DNA from: Amphibalanus amphitrite | Lineage: Eukaryota; Arthropoda; Thecostraca; Balanomorpha; Balanidae | DNA length: 64,000 nucleotides | Direction of reading: 5' to 3' | Assembly: GCF_019059575.1 (NCBI RefSeq) | Contig: NW_024882782.1 | Coordinates: forward strand, 62,001-126,000 | Program-made: the position numbers and the translations under genes | Shown: piece by piece, positions 11,481 through 21,484 of the stretch | Numbering within the stretch: position 1 is the first letter of the stretch | Layout of the letters: each line of letters begins with the position of its first letter | The notes under the pieces: generated by a model | What the model saw: the letters and a program-made list of their open reading frames with translations, nothing else | Told to the model about the DNA's origin: nothing | Database searches by the model: none

Positions 11481-11756
11481 TCGGGATGAAATGGGCCTAA
11501 CATTTTCATAGCAAACGTAAAAAAAAAAATGTTTAATAGGTAATGCAAAAAATATCATCTCTTATATGAAATATTTGCGAAACCCTCAACATCATCCCCA
11601 TTAGTGCCGAGCTCCCAACGACGACCATAAAAAACGTCCCCATCCCGTCAGCGTAGGTTTATCATAAGGATGCTAAGATTTAATTTCCAATCGGCAATCC
11701 GAAGCTGAAATGATGGAAAGCAAATTTACATTTTACATACGAAACAAGCTGACACA
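11481..11756. other. No gene seen
   Basis: AT-rich spacer up to the TSD CTGACACA (11,749-11,756) of the next hAT element. Confidence 0.5.
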
Positions 11757-13272
11757 CATAGACCCGGGAACAGGGGGGGCAGCGGGGGCGCTTGCCCCCC
11801 CAACTTGAGAGCCGAGGGGGCGGCGCCCCCTCAACATTGAGGCAGCGTGAAAGGATCTTTCTTCCCTTTTCCGGACTTCTTTCCTTCTTGTCTCCCATCT
11901 AAACATCATCACACGGCATTTTCCTAGCCATCTGAATGGTTTCTGCTGATACAGTATCGATTTCACAACATCTGCTATTGTCATCCCGCTTTGGTTTGGG
12001 CCTGGCCTTGGCCATGAGTTTGGCAGGCCAGATTTTATACTAGACCATTTTGAGAAAACTTTGAGAAATATATAACGTACAACGGTGGTAAAATCATTGC
12101 TATAATATAGGTATAAGTTATACCACAGTTTACCCGCTCCGGGTGTGAGGGAGGGGTGTGGGGCAATGAGTGCACTGACGTGGCGCCCTCGGAAGGCCGG
12201 TATCTATGGGATTAAAGCTCAGCGACACTAAGGGCTTGTCTGATGCATTCGGTTATCGGTAGCACCCTCAGAATCACCGGCGTATAGGGCCCTCAGAACC
12301 GCCGGTAAGGGGCCTTTAGAGGCATTGGTATGGGCCGCCATGCAGGTGCTGGTTCGGGCGCACAGAGGTGCTAGTGTGATTCTCTCAGAGGCGCCGGTGA
12401 GGGTCCTTACAGGCGTTGCTCTGGGATCTCATAGACGCTGGTGTGGAGCCGTTACAGACGGGTGTGGGGTCTTTAGAGCTCCTGACGCGAACCCTCTACA
12501 AACCAACAGGGGGTTCTCAGTGACCGGCACGGGGCCCCTAGGCCGGCAGAAGAAGTCGTGTGGGGTCCTTAGAGACCGGCATGGTACTGTCAGACGCCGG
12601 TGGGGCCCTCAGGGCTCAGAGTCACCGGTGTGGGGCCCTCAAAAGTTTCCAGTGGGTGGCCTTTAGATGCGCAGGTGTTGACTGTTGGGTCCTTAGAGCC
12701 GCCGATATAGGGCTTTAAAAAGCACTGGTATAGGCACTCAGAGTTGGGGGTGTGAAACGCTCAGAGACACCGGTGTGGGCACTCATAGGCGCCGATGAGG
12801 GCCCCCACAGTTGCCGTTATGGGACCCTCGGAAAAATAAGTGTGTGACCATCACAGGCGGGAAATGCCCCTAGAACTGGCCCCTCATAGGCCGGTAAGAA
12901 CTCTCAGAGGCCAGTAACGGGCCTTTGGAGACCACCGAGGGGCCCTTAAAATCTGCAAGATTCCCTCAGAAGCCGGCGTGGGGCCCTTGTTGAGATTTAT
13001 AGTTTGGTTATTTAGGGCCCATAAGGTGCTCTAACGAGACCTATGAGGCCATTCTGAGTCGAAATATGGACATCGTTAACCCTCGGCGGTCAAATGGCAC
13101 CGCAGGTCCCCTCGGACCCGAGGGTCCCTTTCAACCCGATGGGTGGGGGGGTGGGGTGGGGGGGGGGGGGTACGTGTCCCCTTAGACCCCTAACTACGCC
13201 ACTGCTTCATATGCATCATGTCAGGCATTTTAGGCTCGCCCCCCCAACTTGAAAGTCGTTCCCGGGTCCCTG
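11757..13272. mobile_element. hAT-type non-autonomous element, minisatellite interior
   Basis: The 8-bp TSD CTGACACA is perfect (11,749-11,756 and 13,273-13,280). Ends are CATAGACCCGGGAAC and, inverted, CAGGGACCCGGGAAC, related to those of 4,915-7,873. The interior (about 12,180-13,020) is built of degenerate ~25-30-bp units of CACCGGTGTGGGGCCCTCAGAG type, the reverse complement of the unit at 6,240-7,320. There is no transposase. Confidence 0.85.
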
Positions 13273-13287
13273 CTGACACAACTAAAT

Positions 13288-13416
13288 ATTTTCTCTCTCG
13301 CTCCCTCTCACTGATTTACCCATTACCTACCCTCTCTCTCTCATTTTACCCTTCCTGGTTTTCCTTTTCTGCCTCTCTGTTTACTCTTCCCGTCCTTATC
13401 CCTTCCCTCCAGTCTT

Positions 13417-13515
<99 letters not shown>

Positions 13516-13908
13516 TCTCCCATCTCTCTCCCATCTCTCTCCCTTTTCCTCTCTCCCTCACCCTCTCCCTCTCTCTCTTCCACTCTCTCTCCTCTTTCTC
13601 TCTTTCTCTCTCTCTCCCTCTCTCTCCCTCTCTCTCCCTCTCTCTCCATCTCCTTCTCTCTCCCCCTCTCTCCCTGTTTCTCTTCCACTCTCTCTCTCCT
13701 CTCTCTTTCTCTCGCTCTTCCTCTCTCTCCCTCTCTCTCTCTCTCCCTCTCTCCCCTCTCCCTCTCCCACTCTCTCTCTCTCTCTCTATCTCTCCATCTC
13801 TCTCTCTCTCTCTCCCGCTCTCTCCCTCTCCCTCTATCTCCCTCTTTCTCTTCCACTCTCTCTCTCTCTCCTCTCTCTCTCTCCCTCTCTCTCTCTCTTT
13901 CCTCACAA
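13288..13908 (+). repeat. Polypyrimidine (CT)n tract
   Basis: About 620 bp of almost pure C/T, with an unbroken CT run around 13,418-13,511 and CTCCCTCT variants after it. Long open frames across it encode only Ser-Leu or Arg-Glu repeats and are not genes. Such tracts can form triplex (H-DNA). Confidence 0.95.
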
Positions 13909-14589
13909 TATTCTCGACTGCCACAGCGTTGTAGAACTTGTTTCAAGACAGGTCCAGGCGCTCCCCACTCCGCAAGCCCCAGCCCACACGGCTCAACCGC
14001 CCAAACACCCTCCGGCGGATGACCTCCGACTTCGGCGACCTGACCCCAGCCGACCGTACCGATCGCGTCCCTCTCCATGCCTCCGCCCCGCTTCCCCCAC
14101 TACAACTGCGTAGTAATTGTAGCGTGTGCAAAGGTCACGTGACATTATTTACTTCTGCGGTTTGTTCGGCTGACAAGAGATGGCACTAGTGGTCTGTGGA
14201 TCAGAGGAGGGGCTAGGTTCTACGACTTCTTGGGGCAACTTTAGGGCAGAAAAGACGTTTTTTGGCTCCTCATCCCAAAATGCTTCGAACATACAAAAAC
14301 AAGTTAGATATTCGAAAATCAGAGGACCAAACCGATCGTTTGACGTATCTTGCTCGACTGAGAATTGATCGGTCTTCAAACTACTGAGCAAAAACGAGGT
14401 GATTAGTAGCAAGTGCTGGTGACTGTACTTAACGGTTCCTTAAAAATGTCCGCCTCCTTTTCAATGGTTTGCGCGAAGACACAATGCCAGAATCAACCAA
14501 TCAATACCAGAATTTTAATTGCGCAGCGAGTCAGAGGTGCCCTCAATCCTCAATACACATAGCATAGCACATACTAAATGTAGGCATAG
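13909..14589. other. No gene seen
   Basis: Mixed-composition sequence. The only structure noted is the inverted 19-bp motif at 14,407-14,425 that pairs with 14,590-14,608, the inner end of the R repeat. Confidence 0.5.
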
Positions 14590-15261
14590 TCACCAGCACT
14601 TGCTACCCATCACCCGCGGACGGCGGGGGAGCAAGCTACCACCGCCCCTGAGAGACTAGCGCCGCCATGCGCCAAGGAGTGGAAACACTACGTGACTGAG
14701 GCCACGTGAGGGAAGGGTCACGTGATGGAGGGGCGGGGCATAGCAGCTTTTGCGCCCGACACCAACTGAAATGCCGCGCTGTGATGGGGCGCCTTAGCAT
14801 AAATGAAACCCGGCCGTCAGAATCAGCTGTTCGCCTTATATGGAAAGTGAGCCTGTGCGTCTCACTGCTCTGTGTTGGTTTGAGAGCCACGGCACCATAC
14901 GAATTGTGGGCCCCTTTGAACGGGTCACCGCCCGAGGCACTGAGGCGACAGCTGTGCCGAGCAAAGTCTAGCCTGGCTGGAGAGGTGGGCCAGGAAAATT
15001 GCGATCGAGCAGCCACTGGGACTTGGATTGGTATTTGGTATTATTATCTAACCGCGACAAACGATGTCAGCAGCCTCTATTCGTGTCATAGCTCGGGGTT
15101 ACATGAGCAGAGTTAATACGCATTACAAACGGACTACAATGGTGAGCGAATAGGAAAATCCGTTCCTGATACGCATTTACTTGCTCATGTAACCCCGGTA
15201 ATAGACAGACAACGTGGGCAGTGTCCAATCAAAGCTACTAAACGAATCAGTTAAGAACTTG
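14590..15261 (+). repeat. R repeat copy 3 and start of duplication copy 2
   Basis: Matches 2,186-2,740. Promoter-like motifs are best preserved here: an E-box cluster (CACGTG near 14,703 and 14,719), GGGGCGGGGC, and CCTTATATGG at 14,834-14,843. The small MITE at 15,094-15,196 interrupts it. Copy 1 lacks that MITE. Confidence 0.8.
15094..15196. mobile_element. ~103-bp MITE
   Basis: Inverted ends CGGGGTTACATGAGCA (left) and TGCTCATGTAACCCCG (right), with ATAG close to both ends as a possible short TSD. It is absent from the homologous place in copy 1 (about 2,675-2,690). No coding capacity. Superfamily undetermined. Confidence 0.65.
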
Positions 15262-16243
15262 GCGAGGTTACCAGACCTCATAAAAAGTGTTTACATTCGT
15301 TTTTGATTGGCAAATGGCATACAAGCCCGCTGTGATGGACCAAAAAAAGAAGCTGAACAGTGCATACAATTTCTTAAAAGCTCAACGGCTTAAAAATTTA
15401 AAATATAAATGCTAGAACTCAGCCTGCATGTGTAAACTCTGGTCCGGCGCAGGCAGGAAGATTATATTGCCACTTGCAATTCCGTTACTCTGTAATTTAA
15501 AAAAAAAGAGTTCAGAGAGACTGTGAGAGCAGAAATTGAATGAAAGCCCGACACCTCGTTGGGGGAGGGAGGGGGGGGGGGGGCGAAACGGACCATTTCT
15601 CTTTTTCAGTCGATATCTCCTAATCTGTAGCAGATTTCGCCACCAGTCTTTCGTCACCAGCCTAAAAATGATGCCCTTCCGGGCATCATTTTTACATCTT
15701 GTGACCACATTTTTCCAAAGTCTTTGAAAGCTTAGCCACAAAGGACGTCAGATTCATGTCATGTTCTGCCATTTTCGACCCAAAAAAGGCTTAGCGGGAA
15801 GAACTATCACGCCTACAGCTTTGAAGATAACGAAAAATGTTCAAGATAAAAAAGATGTAAAATAAACAGGGCTACAAAACTCCTAACTCGGATTAAACAA
15901 ATTGACCATCAAAACTTAAAGTGATTTTTATATCAAACCCCGAAAATATCAGAACTATTGGTCTGCTATACCTACACATGCCAGACGTGATCTCGATGGC
16001 TCCATTTTTACCAAAGCTATGGTGAAAAAAAAAATAAATCACTCAACATTTATTACGTAAAATTTCCAAACTCAACTTTTAGCTGTTTTAGACCACACAG
16101 AGCAAAAATGACCACCTTTGGATTCCCCGTGATGAGCTGAAGCGAATATCTAGGTACCCATTTTATGCAAAATATCAACTTCGAAAATTAACCTTATTTC
16201 ACCTGACCTTGACCTGACCTTCACCAGGGTGTAATCTAAGCCG

Positions 16244-16579
16244 CAGTGTTCTAAAATTGGATATTGGTTGGGTGTGCCGATGAAGAAAAAAAATCTTAGG
16301 ATGAAAAAAAAGTAAATAACTGCAGTATTTTTGCAAAATGGTTTAATGCCAATTTTTATGCTAACTGATAAACCAGGATTTCACGTCAGGATCTTGACAG
16401 GGTGTGGAACAAAAGGATGTGGGTGCATCAACTGTCAAGTGACAAGTGAACTGGCTGTTGGGAATACATGAAACTCTTTTCAGAGATGAAGTAAAGTTGG
16501 TCATTCATATTTTAGAGATGAAAATATTTTCCCCATTAGGTGTGATTTGCCACCAAAAAGGCTGAAAAATGAAACACTG
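16244..16579. mobile_element. 336-bp hAT MITE
   Basis: The perfect 8-bp TSD CTAAGCCG (16,236-16,243 and 16,580-16,587) flanks CAGTGTT...AACACTG ends. Copy 1 shows the empty site CTAAACCG at about 9,232-9,239. AT-rich interior with no coding frame. Confidence 0.85.
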
Positions 16580-17108
16580 CTAAGCCGGCCCCAATGGTCG
16601 TCTAGCCCACACCATTGAATTTGAAATGCAAAATTGGCTATAAAACGTGTATCACACGACGCTAGTATAGTTGGATTTATATTGTAACCCTTAGTGGCCT
16701 GACCTCGGTGGCCTGATCTGGCATCAGTGACCTTTAGCAACATATGTATAAGGCAACCAACGCTCGATGATTTTCGATTACACCTATCGATGATTTTCGA
16801 TTACACCTATCGATGATTTTCGATCACATGCCTTCTCTTTGATGTTATAACGCATTCCATATAGAAAAGGCCCAATTAATCTATGAAAAAATCGACCTTT
16901 GACCTGACTTGTGACGTCATCGGTTGCACCTAGGTCAAGGAAAACTTGGTTACCAGGTAGTTCGCTGATGTGGCTATCGAAGGCTCTTTGAACTTTCAAA
17001 ATCGGTCGGTTACTTTCCGAGATTTTAGGTGGAGGGGCGAAACGGCCACCATCCCCAAGGAGCGGTAAGGTCCGCCAATAGCCCAAAGGGGAGCGGGCTA
17101 AATATTTT

Positions 17109-17437
17109 TATTTTGACATCCGTTCCATGCTTCTATCCTCAGGATACTGAAATCCTTCTCCTCCACGCCGCAACCCCCCTCCGGGCTGGACAGGCAACTT
17201 TATCTCATGCGGGCTGCTCCCCTGGAGCGGCACCGCTGCTCCCGAGGGGGCGCACCCCGTAGCCGGGTGCAGTGAGTGCCTTGGGGCTGGGTGGCCTGTC
17301 CTCTGGACGGGCTCAGCCCCGGCGACTCACTAGGGTGCCTGCCCAGACCAATGTCTCCCCCTATATCCTATCATCCTCCCGGCTCTGAAATGGTCTTATT
17401 GGACCGAAAGGGCCTAACCCAACAAAACAAAAAAAAA
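17109..17437 (+). mobile_element. SINE-like retroposon, copy a
   Basis: A GC-rich ~329-bp body ends in an A-rich tail (AACAAAACAAAAAAAAA) and is flanked by AAATATTTT (17,100-17,108 and 17,438-17,446). Copy 1 of the duplication lacks it. A second copy lies at 35,588-35,924 on the minus strand with its own 12-bp TSD. Poly(A)-type tail plus variable TSD implies LINE-driven retroposition. I could not assign clear A/B boxes, so the RNA origin of the head is unknown. Confidence 0.7.
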
Positions 17438-17630
17438 AAATATTTTGAGAACACCTTTCACACGCCATGACATGGTCCTCTAGTAATAGATCGAGACGAG
17501 GAAAGTGTTTTCACGCCTCCTTATGCACGGCTCTAGTGTCATTGAGCTATCAATCGTCAGCGGTTTCCGGACAATGTAGGAAGGTTTTTGGTCATTTTAG
17601 GTCAGCGTCAGATCTTGGGTCAGATCATTT

Positions 17631-18228
17631 TGCACCCATCTCAAACCAATTAAAGATTTTATGAAAAAAAATTAAGTACATGTGTTATTACAATTTGAAA
17701 TGTTATTTTTCGTATCCGAAACGCAGTTTTCCAGGAACCAGCCATGCTGCTCATCAGCTGATCTGTAATGTTGATATGAGCACATCAGATGTGTTTTCAT
17801 ATGCCTTCTTATATGTTGGATCTAGAGCTTAGAATATGCTTTGAGCACGAAGCTAGCATGTGTATTTAAAATTGTTATAAACAATCGCTTATCATCTTTC
17901 TTGACATTAGATGACCTAGGATGTAAAATAGGGCCACCAATAATAGTTTATGATTGGATGTTCGAACTTTGCCAGCAAAACAATGTCTGGGAATGTTTGG
18001 TATTACTTTGACGCGAACGATGTCCACCTGAATTTTCCCTCTTGAATGATTATGGATAGCTCGCGAAATAAACTTTAAGCTAAGCCGCCTCGTGCGTTTC
18101 GCTGCGCCTCTTGGTTATCGAGTTATGGGCTTGAGGCGTTTAACGCCCCCTCTCCCCCCCCCCAAGCAAACGGTGGGTGCCGGCGGCGAAATACCCCAGC
18201 AACTGCCGGGTTAATTAATACAGGAGAA
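17631..18228. other. AT-rich spacer with a G-family right end
   Basis: No gene is visible. From about 18,080 the G-run and the CTGCCGGG-TTAA end (TTAA at 18,211-18,214) match the inverted left end of the element at 2,774-3,958. This is probably the right part of another G element whose left end I did not find. Confidence 0.45.
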
Positions 18229-18514
18229 TCCGCTTAATAAGACCACCTTGGTGACACAGCGCTTTGGATTTATAAGCGGTAGCTTCATTAACCGGGGTCA
18301 GTTATGCTTCTAAGGAAAAATCCGTGAAAAGCTCAAGTGGGCACACTAAGCGGCTGGGTTTTCTATCCGAAGATTTCTTAAGCGCATTCTACTAGGTATA
18401 TAATAATACACTGCCTTATAATGCACTATATTACCGCATCAGCCACAATTCATTATTCCTTGTAGTTGTTATTGCATGTCCTCCTGTCCTTTCTATCGGC
18501 ACTTGTGGAGACTG

Positions 18515-18674
18515 GGGTGGTGTTTCACCGGTGATAGCAGCACGCTGCTCTTACACGTGTCAAATTGGGTTTCCATGGAGACGTCAACATTAACAAGCCC
18601 CATTGCTCCAACACTATCACAAGTGTGACGTCAGCAGAATAGCAGCGTGCTGCATCACCGGTGAAACACCACCC
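18515..18674. mobile_element. 160-bp MITE, TIR GGGTGGTGTTTCACCGGTGA
   Basis: Near-perfect ~20-bp inverted ends with a further inverted AGCAGC(A/G)CGCTGCT-type motif inside. A related copy in the other orientation is at 34,765-34,931. It contains a TGACGTCA-like site near 18,628. TSD not clear. Confidence 0.75.
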
Positions 18675-19182
18675 GGGCGGGTAGGGGCGGCGCGGCCGGC
18701 TCGTCGCACCATGGGACGGATGCCCCTAAGAATGCCCACTTAATCAAAAAAATAAAGTTTTGTTTTCTGATTTCTAAAGGTGGTTTCCAGTGTAAAATTG
18801 ACCAGCGGACCCAAACATGGCAACGATTTTAACTCTAACAGTGCCCTTTCCGATCAATTTGACTTCAAACACAGGCTACGTCCCACCCGCTATGGACGCG
18901 AGTCGGACTGCTGAATCTGGTATGGTATTTTGAGATTGTATAAAGGCATGAAGCTGGAATGGGAGTCAGAAAATATGCATACCATTATGATGCTTGGTTA
19001 GTGGGCTTGCAGACGGACCACTTTTGAATTGATTGTTTTGTACTTATGACAGTTTTTTGGTGCAATTAACACGTGACGTCAAAATATGGCCGCTAACATT
19101 ATGAGACAAAGCTTAAGTTACCTCTACGAAAAAAAGTTCCATCGAGTTCCGTTAAGTTTCTGCCATCGTTAATGTCGTTGGC

Positions 19183-19620
19183 ATGTTGTTAAATTGTCCT
19201 GAGATTTTCAGCTGCGGATTGCTGCGGTTTTCGGAGATATGCCGCGTGAAGTCGTTAATTACCGGTCGGCCGGCTGAGTCGGTCAGACCAAGGTCAGACG
19301 CCGGGGCGGCCGGGGTTTCAAATGGTGGGGCGCCTCCGTCTTGTGCGTGGCTGTTCGGCACTACCGGGTGTCAGGTTATGGAGAGCAGGGACAGAACGAC
19401 CCGATAAAACTCGAGACCGACCTTATATGACAGAAAGACGGTCCTGTCGGCATCGTTGCGTCTGAACGTACGGGAAGAGTGCGCGGTCGGGTTGCGTTTG
19501 GCGTCATGCTGCGAAGGGAGCTCTGAGCTAATTGAGCTGCAGGGAGGTGTGTTGTTGAGCCTGCTGAGAGTCGACATCTATAGCGATGAATCCGACTTGA
19601 GCGATTCTGACGACGCCTAA
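19183..19620 (+). pseudogene. Unrecognised coding remnant inside the Transib-like element
   Basis: One frame runs from an ATG at 19,183 to a TAA at 19,618-19,620, with a single internal TAA at 19,405. The second part (about 70 codons) ends in an acidic serine-rich tail (YSDESDLSDSDDA), such as is found at the ends of many transposases and nuclear proteins. Poly(A) signals AATAAA follow at 19,813 and 19,863. I see no catalytic motif, so it cannot be assigned to Transib transposase. It may be a C-terminal fragment or a chance frame. Confidence 0.3.
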
Positions 19621-19812
19621 GACGCTGTAGACGCACGCTGTCAGGACAAGGCGCCTTGTAACGCATAGAAACAGCGGGTACCTGTGGACTCAATTTTGCC
19701 AACTGGTAGGTACTGTTGCTAATCACGCGTTCCCTGATAATTTGTAATTGGACACGGTTGACTTGTGTTCGTTTTGCGTGCAAATGTGTGATAATCTGCT
19801 TTGATGTTCCTG

Positions 19813-19818
19813 AATAAA
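19813..19818 (+). terminator. Poly(A) signal AATAAA
   Basis: AATAAA lies 193 nt after the end of the 19,183-19,620 frame, and a second one follows at 19,863. Useful only if that frame was once transcribed. Confidence 0.3.
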
Positions 19819-20150
19819 CTTTGAAACCACAATCATATTGTTAATCGTTTTAGGCATCCCTGAATAAAAAAAACGTTAAAGTTGAAAAGATGTTATTTAG
19901 GTTGAACTCGTGATCAAGCTGAGTCCAAACTGAGTCAGTATACTTGATACAATTTGACAGCAATCTATGCGAAAAGCATGTGAACTATGCATCATGCCTT
20001 GAAAGTGCGTTAATATTAACCTGACAATAAAATTAATGTCAAAATCGGACTCAGCGCATAAAATAACCCCCTTACGTACCAAAATAACTTTGTCTTACGC
20101 AATCCACGATTTAATAGACATTTTGGGGGCCATCGTCCCATAGTGCGTCG

Positions 20151-20580
20151 GAGCCGCTGCCGCGTCAAACGCCGAGCCGCCAGCTGATTAGCCGGCTGAA
20201 TGAACCGCCGCCCGGGGCGACCGGGTCAGCGGGCGCTGACCTCGCCCGTGCCAGACGGCCAGTCTGGAATTGGTCGCGGGCGTGGCGGACGGTGGTACTG
20301 AGTGCTCCAAAAACTGTCGTCGCTCGCAACTTTAACTACGCCTACATTCATACGACTACTAGTGGCGTCTTGTCTCCTCAGAGATCGGATGCCGCAGTGA
20401 ATAAAGTATAACAGAGGGCGAACGGACGTAGAGCTACCCAGGTAAGCCCGGCATCACATTGGCATCACCAATTTTATTTTTTTATACCCTTAAAGGGCTC
20501 ATCAGGGTTTCAAAAATTTAAAGGGATCGGCTTGATTTTGCTATTGCTGGATTTTCCTAGTTGCACTGATTCTAATGATG
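20151..20580. other. No gene seen
   Basis: The first 150 bp are GC-rich (GCCG-type), then the composition is mixed. No convincing coding or RNA feature. Confidence 0.45.
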
Positions 20581-20604
20581 TCAGTGGGGGAAACTGTGGT
20601 CAAA

Positions 20605-20697
20605 TCTTCCATTTTTGGAAGCCTTTCATTTTTGGAAAGACCTTCCATAAAGGGGTATGCATTTTCCAAAAATGGAAGGCTTTCAAAATTGGAAGGC
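20605..20697. repeat. Clustered TTCCATTTTTGGAA hairpins
   Basis: Several partly palindromic TTCCATTTTTGGAA and TTTCATTTTTGGAAA units on the left face inverted TTCCAAAAATGGAAGGC and TTTCAAAATTGGAAGG units on the right. Together they can form one long imperfect stem of about 30 bp or several short ones. Confidence 0.65.
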
Positions 20698-20904
20698 CTA
20701 ATCTCAGTGTTCCCAACTGTGATTTCCATCCTTTGATTTAAGCTACGGCCTTTTTAAATGTGTTAGGTACATCAACAGTTGATTTTGCCATTTATGATCA
20801 TTGATATAAGGAGAAGCAGCAGTGCTAGTGTTGGTAATACAGGCATGCTATGTCAATGTACATAGTGATATAATAGCATGGTGTCCTGGTGCACTGAGGC
20901 CAGT

Positions 20905-21035
20905 TTTACCAAAAAATACCAGCCGGCCGCCGAAATAAAATATCCAGCCGAAAAAATAGACGCCACACAGCAACGAGTTTCACCAACAAAAAATTCCAGC
21001 CGACTTCGGACGGAAATTATTTGTCGCCGGTAGTC
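20905..21035 (-). repeat. H repeat, solo copy
   Basis: Shares GCCAGTTTTACC, AAAAAATAGACG and GAGTTTCACCAAC blocks, inverted, with the H sequence that hosts the nested insertions between 31,994 and 54,612. Its consensus is a quasi-periodic string of GGCTGG-TATTTTTT units. Confidence 0.55.
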
Positions 21036-21331
21036 AGCTGATATTCTGTTACGATATCAAATTACGATATGTCAAGGAGATTAAGAAATCATTTAAAGCA
21101 TGTTTTCAATCAAATTGAAGCGTGATTTCTTATGCAAATGCTATATACATTTCGAAATATTATAATCGTAAATTATTACATTATTTTCAAGAGTAATAAC
21201 AACAAAGTAGAGCATTATAAACTTTCATATCTAACTTTCATATTCTGGTGCCCAGCAAACGCCAATCAATACAAAACTACCAAATTGTAAACGTAGGTAA
21301 GTCATTCATAAAGGTGACGTAAGGAAGCTTG
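21036..21331. other. AT-rich spacer, nothing recognised
   Basis: About 300 bp of AT-rich sequence with no open frame of note, up to the TSD of the Gypsy element. Confidence 0.5.
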
Positions 21332-21335
21332 CATT

Positions 21336-21432
21336 TGTGATGTTCAGTTCAAAGCATGTATTCGGCCCAGATACAGGTCTGCCGGGGAAGGATAACACAC
21401 AGTCACAACATGCACAGGACACATTCGTCACA
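21336..21432 (-). repeat. 3' LTR of the Gypsy element
   Basis: 97 bp with TGTGA...TCACA ends, identical to the copy at 27,866-27,962. Confidence 0.95.
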
Positions 21433-21444
21433 TTCCTCCCCGCC
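21433..21444 (-). other. Polypurine tract
   Basis: On the minus strand GGCGGGGAGGAA directly abuts the 3' LTR, as required for plus-strand priming in LTR elements. Confidence 0.85.
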
Positions 21445-21484
21445 ATACACCGCCATGTAACAACGTGCGTAGGAACACATGAAG

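Larger units (their letters stand above)
15262..17630 (+). repeat. Duplication copy 2, main body
   Basis: Collinear with copy 1 (4,858-4,914 plus 7,882-9,929). It has the G-run-bounded, AGGTCA-rich segment at about 15,555-17,090. It carries a hAT MITE (16,244-16,579) and a SINE-like insertion (17,109-17,437) that copy 1 lacks. No coding gene seen. Confidence 0.75.
18707..20145. mobile_element. Transib-like (RAG-type ends) DNA transposon
   Basis: The left end CACCATGGGACGGATGCCCC and the inverted right end CACTATGGGACGATGGCCCC form TIRs of about 30-50 bp with gaps. They are directly flanked by CGTCG on both sides (18,702-18,706 and 20,146-20,150). Ends starting CAC(N)ATG with 5-bp GC-rich TSDs are characteristic of Transib, the superfamily related to the RAG1 recombinase, whose signal heptamer is CACAGTG. 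The ~1.44-kb interior holds only a short unrecognised frame (19,183-19,620) and poly(A) signals. It is non-autonomous or badly degraded. Confidence 0.65.

Noticed and set aside
13218-14078. Ser-Leu or Arg-Glu repeat proteins
   Set aside because: Translation of a CT microsatellite.
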